Source: Pseudomonas sp. 14P_8.1_Bac3
GTDB taxonomy: Bacteria > Pseudomonadota > Gammaproteobacteria > Pseudomonadales > Pseudomonadaceae
Assembly: GCF_025466085.1 (NCBI RefSeq)
Contig: NZ_JANLOD010000032.1
Coordinates: 1-64,000 of the forward strand
Reading direction: 5' to 3'
DNA: 64,000 nucleotides
Positions 61,531 to 64,000 of the stretch are shown piece after piece; the stretch's first letter is position 1, and every line of letters begins with the position of its first letter. The translations under genes and the position numbers were made by a program. The notes under the pieces are model-generated. The model was not told the DNA's origin and ran no database searches. It was given only the letters and a program-made list of their open reading frames with translations.

Positions 61531-62220
61531 ATGCGCTGGAGCAATCATCTAGCTCAGCTATCTGTGTGCGCCGGCATGTTGCTGGCTCCGTTTGCTGCCC
61601 AGGCAGCCACGGAAGACGACCCTTGGGAAAGCGTTAACCGCCCGATCTACCAGTTCAACGACTTCGTCGACACGTACGCCTTGAAGCCCATTGCTCAGGG
61701 CTATCAGTTCGTGACGCCACAGTTTCTGGAAGACGGCATCCACAACATGTTCCGCAACGTCGGTGATGTCACCAACCTTGCCAACAACATCCTGCAAGCC
61801 AAACCGGCCGCTGCCGGCGTTGACACTGCGCGGCTGATCTTCAACACCACCTTCGGCCTGCTGGGCTTCTTCGACGTGGGCACCAAGATGGGCCTGAACC
61901 GTAGCGATGAAGATTTCGGTCAGACGCTGGGTTACTGGGGTGTAGGAAGCGGTCCCTACGTGATGCTGCCGCTGCTGGGCCCGAGCACCTTGCGTGACGC
62001 GCCGGCCAAATTGGTCGACGGCTACACCGGCCCATACCCGTACATTCACGATGTGCCGGTGCGTAACTCGATCTTCGGCCTGAACATTGTTGATACCCGC
62101 GCGAGCCTGTTGTCGGCCGAAAAACTGGTCAGCGGCGACAAGTACACCTTTATTCGCAATGCGTACCTGCAGAACCGCGAATTCAAAGTGAAAGACGGCC
62201 AGGTCGAAGACGATTTCTGA
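61531..62220 (+). CDS. mlaA: MlaA/VacJ family phospholipid-transport protein
   Basis: 229 residues with a signal peptide (about MRWSNHLAQLSVCAGMLLA, cut after AQA). The mature part opens EDDPWESVNRPIYQFNDFV and contains RLIFNTTFGLLGFFDVGTK, FGQTLGYWGVGSGPYVMLP, the MlaA hallmark. MlaA forms a ring in the outer membrane that removes phospholipids from the outer leaflet with OmpC/F. No lipobox Cys is found at the cleavage site, so it is probably not lipidated, unlike in E. coli. AAGGAG lies before the ATG at 61531. Confidence 0.9.
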   Translation: MRWSNHLAQLSVCAGMLLAPFAAQAATEDDPWESVNRPIYQFNDFVDTYALKPIAQGYQFVTPQFLEDGIHNMFRNVGDVTNLANNILQAKPAAAGVDTARLIFNTTFGLLGFFDVGTKMGLNRSDEDFGQTLGYWGVGSGPYVMLPLLGPSTLRDAPAKLVDGYTGPYPYIHDVPVRNSIFGLNIVDTRASLLSAEKLVSGDKYTFIRNAYLQNREFKVKDGQVEDDF

Positions 62221-62234
62221 TCACGACCGGCAGA

Positions 62235-62272
62235 AACGAAAGAAGGCGGCCCAATGGCCGCCTTCTTTCGTT
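62235..62272. terminator. Bidirectional terminator, mlaA / PilZ gene
   Basis: AACGAAAGAAGGCGGC-CCAAT-GGCCGCCTTCTTTCGTT, a very strong stem between convergent genes; the arms carry A- and T-rich ends on both sides. Confidence 0.85.
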
Positions 62273-62283
62273 CTGGATCCGGC

Positions 62284-62583
62284 TTATTTCATCGTCAGGA
62301 TTGTAAGGCCGAGTTTCTGGCTGCCGCCGTCCTGATCTTTGACCCACACCACTTCGGTCTCGGCTTCGAGGCCTTTCAGGGCCGTGTGATCGGATTCGAT
62401 CCGCACGCTCAGGCGGTCACCGACCTTGAACGAGCGGGGTGCCTTGACTTGCATGCCACTGCTGGAAAGGTCGATACAGACGGCTGCAACCTCGTCTCCC
62501 TGATGAATCAGCGCCACATCGGCGTCGACCCGCATGCGGATGAAATCGCGCTTTTCGCTGTAGTCCCGATCGGTTTGACTCAT
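62284..62583 (-). CDS. PilZ domain protein, 99 aa
   Basis: 99 residues, a lone PilZ domain. Start MSQTDRDYSEKRDFIRMRV has a (K/R)RxxxR motif (KRDFIR) and CIDLSSSGMQVKAP the D-x-S-x-x-G motif, so c-di-GMP binding is likely. GGAAGG is 9 bases before the ATG at 62583; the ATG at 62592 touches the site directly and is less likely. It neighbours mlaA and rssB as in P. aeruginosa (PA2799, from memory). Confidence 0.85.
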   Translation of the reverse strand: MSQTDRDYSEKRDFIRMRVDADVALIHQGDEVAAVCIDLSSSGMQVKAPRSFKVGDRLSVRIESDHTALKGLEAETEVVWVKDQDGGSQKLGLTILTMK

Positions 62584-62860
62584 GGGCTTCATCCTTCCAT
62601 TGGGTTACGGATTTGTCTGTTCTTATAACTCCCGGTGATTTGACAAGTAAAGACGGCAAGCGACCATCGGCGTGAGCTTGAAACGCCCCGCGGATGGGAG
62701 TACCGTCTGCGCCTTAGAAGGGCACCTCTGGTGTGCCTGCGTGTAGGGTAAATGCCCGAAAGCGGTGCGGCAGAGAGGCTAGAAAGCGAATCCAGTAGTG
62801 TGAGTCGGGGCAAACCCCCCTGCCTGCTACGCCAACCTAATTCTGGCGCCGTTTGCCCAC
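62584..62860. other. Structured leader upstream of rssB
   Basis: Nested inverted repeats: AGACGG (62651-62656) with CCGTCT (62703-62708), inside it CCATC (62664-62668) with GATGG (62693-62697), stacked on GGCGT (62669-62673) with ACGCC (62683-62687); then GGCAC (62721-62725) with GTGCC (62733-62737), and GGGG-CAAA-CCCC at 62807-62818. No known riboswitch or small RNA consensus was recognised. It may be a 5' leader or an independent small RNA. Confidence 0.45.
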
Positions 62861-64000
62861 ATGCCAAAAACCAGTGCCACGCTGCTGATAATCGATGATG
62901 ACGAAGTAGTGCGCGCGAGCCTCGCCGCCTATTTGGAAGACAGTGGTTTCAGCGTCTTGCAGGCCAGCAATGGCCAGCAGGGTCTTCAGGTATTCGAGCA
63001 AGACAAGCCCGACTTGGTCATCTGCGATCTGCGCATGCCGCAGATGGGCGGACTCGAACTTATCCGTCAGGTCACCGAGCGGTCACCGCAAACGCCTGTG
63101 ATTGTGGTGTCGGGTGCTGGCGTGATGAACGACGCGGTCGAAGCGCTGCGCCTCGGCGCGGCGGATTACCTGATCAAGCCTCTCGAAGATCTGGCCGTGC
63201 TCGAGCACTCCGTGCGCCGGGCCCTGGATCGTGCGCGCCTGCTGCTCGAAAATCAGCGCTACCGCGAGAAGCTGGAGAAGGCCAACCGTGAGCTGGAAGC
63301 CAGCCTGAACCTGCTTCAGGAAGACCAGAACGCCGGTCGCCAGGTGCAGATGAACATGCTGCCGATCAGCCCCTGGACCATCGACGATTTCAAATTTGCG
63401 CACCAGATCATCCCGTCGCTGTACCTGTCGGGTGATTTCGTCGACTACTTTCGGGTCGACGAGCGTCGGGTAGCCTTCTACCTGGCGGACGTTTCCGGGC
63501 ATGGCGCCTCTTCAGCCTTCGTTACCGTGCTGTTGAAGTTCATGACCACGCGCTTGCTGTTCGAGTCCAAGCGCAATGGCACATTGCCGGAATTCAAGCC
63601 TTCAGAGGTTCTTGGTCATATCAACCGGGGCCTGATCAGCTGTAAGCTGGGTAAACACGTCACAATGGTCGGTGGAGTCATCGACGAGGAGACAGGTTTG
63701 TTGACCTATAGCATCGGCGGTCATTTGCCGTTGCCTGTGTTGTACACGCCAGACAATGTCCGTTATCTGGAAGGTCGTGGTCTGCCGGTGGGCCTCTTCA
63801 ATGAAGCCACCTACGAAGACCACGTGCTGGAGCTGCCGCCGACGTTCAGCCTGACGCTGATGTCTGATGGCATTCTGGACCTTTTGCCAGAACCGACACT
63901 CAAAGAAAAAGAAGCGGCTTTGCCCCAGCGGGTCAAGGCAGCGGGCGGCACCCTGGATGGGCTGCGGCAGGTTTTTGGATTGGCCACGCTAGGGGAGATG
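62861..64000 (+). CDS. rssB: RssB-type response regulator/phosphatase (partial)
   Basis: The frame is open to the window end (380 residues seen; members have about 390-395, so only about 14 codons are missing). Receiver domain with acidic pocket IDDD at 11-14 and phosphoacceptor Asp56 in VICDLRMPQMGG, a helical linker (REKLEKANRELEASLNLLQ), then a PP2C-like effector with YLSGDFVDYFRV and LADVSGHGASSAFVTVLL. RssB delivers RpoS to ClpXP in enterobacteria; pseudomonad RssB keeps phosphatase motifs and probably acts on an anti-sigma-factor antagonist. ATG at 62861 (MPKTSATLLIIDDDEVVRA); no clear ribosome site, which fits a structured leader. Confidence 0.88.
   Translation, partial: MPKTSATLLIIDDDEVVRASLAAYLEDSGFSVLQASNGQQGLQVFEQDKPDLVICDLRMPQMGGLELIRQVTERSPQTPVIVVSGAGVMNDAVEALRLGAADYLIKPLEDLAVLEHSVRRALDRARLLLENQRYREKLEKANRELEASLNLLQEDQNAGRQVQMNMLPISPWTIDDFKFAHQIIPSLYLSGDFVDYFRVDERRVAFYLADVSGHGASSAFVTVLLKFMTTRLLFESKRNGTLPEFKPSEVLGHINRGLISCKLGKHVTMVGGVIDEETGLLTYSIGGHLPLPVLYTPDNVRYLEGRGLPVGLFNEATYEDHVLELPPTFSLTLMSDGILDLLPEPTLKEKEAALPQRVKAAGGTLDGLRQVFGLATLGEM

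Noticed and set aside
62807..62830. c-di-GMP riboswitch-like GGGGCAAACCCCCC
   Set aside because: Only the GCAAACC word matches; the two-helix scaffold and tetraloop receptor of the GEMM class are not found.
62589..62867. 92-codon minus-strand frame over the rssB leader
   Set aside because: Arg/Ser-rich sequence caused by hairpin DNA; it overlaps the PilZ gene's ribosome site and has no start signal.

Overview
The window looks like chromosomal DNA of a Pseudomonas of the fluorescens group. The coding DNA is GC-rich, Shine-Dalgarno sites are strong, REP/REPIN palindromes (GTAGGAGCGAGCTTGCTCGCGATGG and GTGGGAGCGGGCTTGCCCGCGAAGG types) are scattered between genes, and the gene order matches, from memory, several P. 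aeruginosa blocks: aer-acnA-rlmM-tusA; slt-uup-usp-fadBA-topA-sulA-lexA-psrA-nagZ-MTIP-mfd-gap; apbE-sthA-GDPD-PilZ-lolCDE; and copSR-cupredoxin-queF-HAD-mlaA-PilZ-rssB. No rRNA, tRNA, CRISPR array, transposase or prophage was seen.

Layout. Positions 1-5300 are the most variable part: a frameshifted DUF6124 gene, an AT-rich membrane-anchored orphan (1031-1576), the Aer-type receptor, a CPBP protease, then an AT-rich locus with a frameshifted small membrane ORF (A7 tract) and a four-helix membrane protein preceded by a G9 tract. Positions 5397-12746 hold acnA, rlmM, tusA, a MATE pump, pdxB and a 59-residue protein. An MsbA-like exporter, slt and uup follow (13003-18997), then a stress protein and the fatty-acid beta-oxidation operon fadBA with topA. 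The SOS pair lexA-sulA (two LexA boxes, minus strand) lies beside psrA, which has two abutting PsrA operators over its -10. nagZ, MTIP, a SWIM/SNF2 helicase, csiV, mfd and a long-type GAPDH follow.

The most unusual part is 41406-47378, a three-gene operon for making and exporting a polysaccharide: an HlyD-type periplasmic adaptor, a secreted (alpha/alpha)6-type glycosidase-like protein, and a 1174-residue polypeptide that joins a processive, PilZ-containing family-2 glycosyltransferase directly to a NodT/OprM-type outer-membrane lipoprotein. A lipobox sits exactly at the joint, suggesting a polyprotein cut by signal peptidase II. With the MHS transporter at 47478-48776, this cluster occupies the place where P. 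aeruginosa carries nqrA-F, while apbE, whose usual client is Nqr, is still present next door.

The right-hand part holds housekeeping envelope and regulatory genes: sthA, a glycerophosphodiesterase, a PilZ protein, the LolCDE lipoprotein exporter, a copper-responsive two-component system divergent from a cupredoxin, queF, DUF4404, a HAD-fold protein without its catalytic aspartates, an MlaA protein without a lipobox, another PilZ protein, and an RssB-type response regulator/phosphatase cut by the window end and preceded by a leader with nested inverted repeats. Three PilZ modules in the window (in the synthase and in two small proteins) suggest c-di-GMP input.
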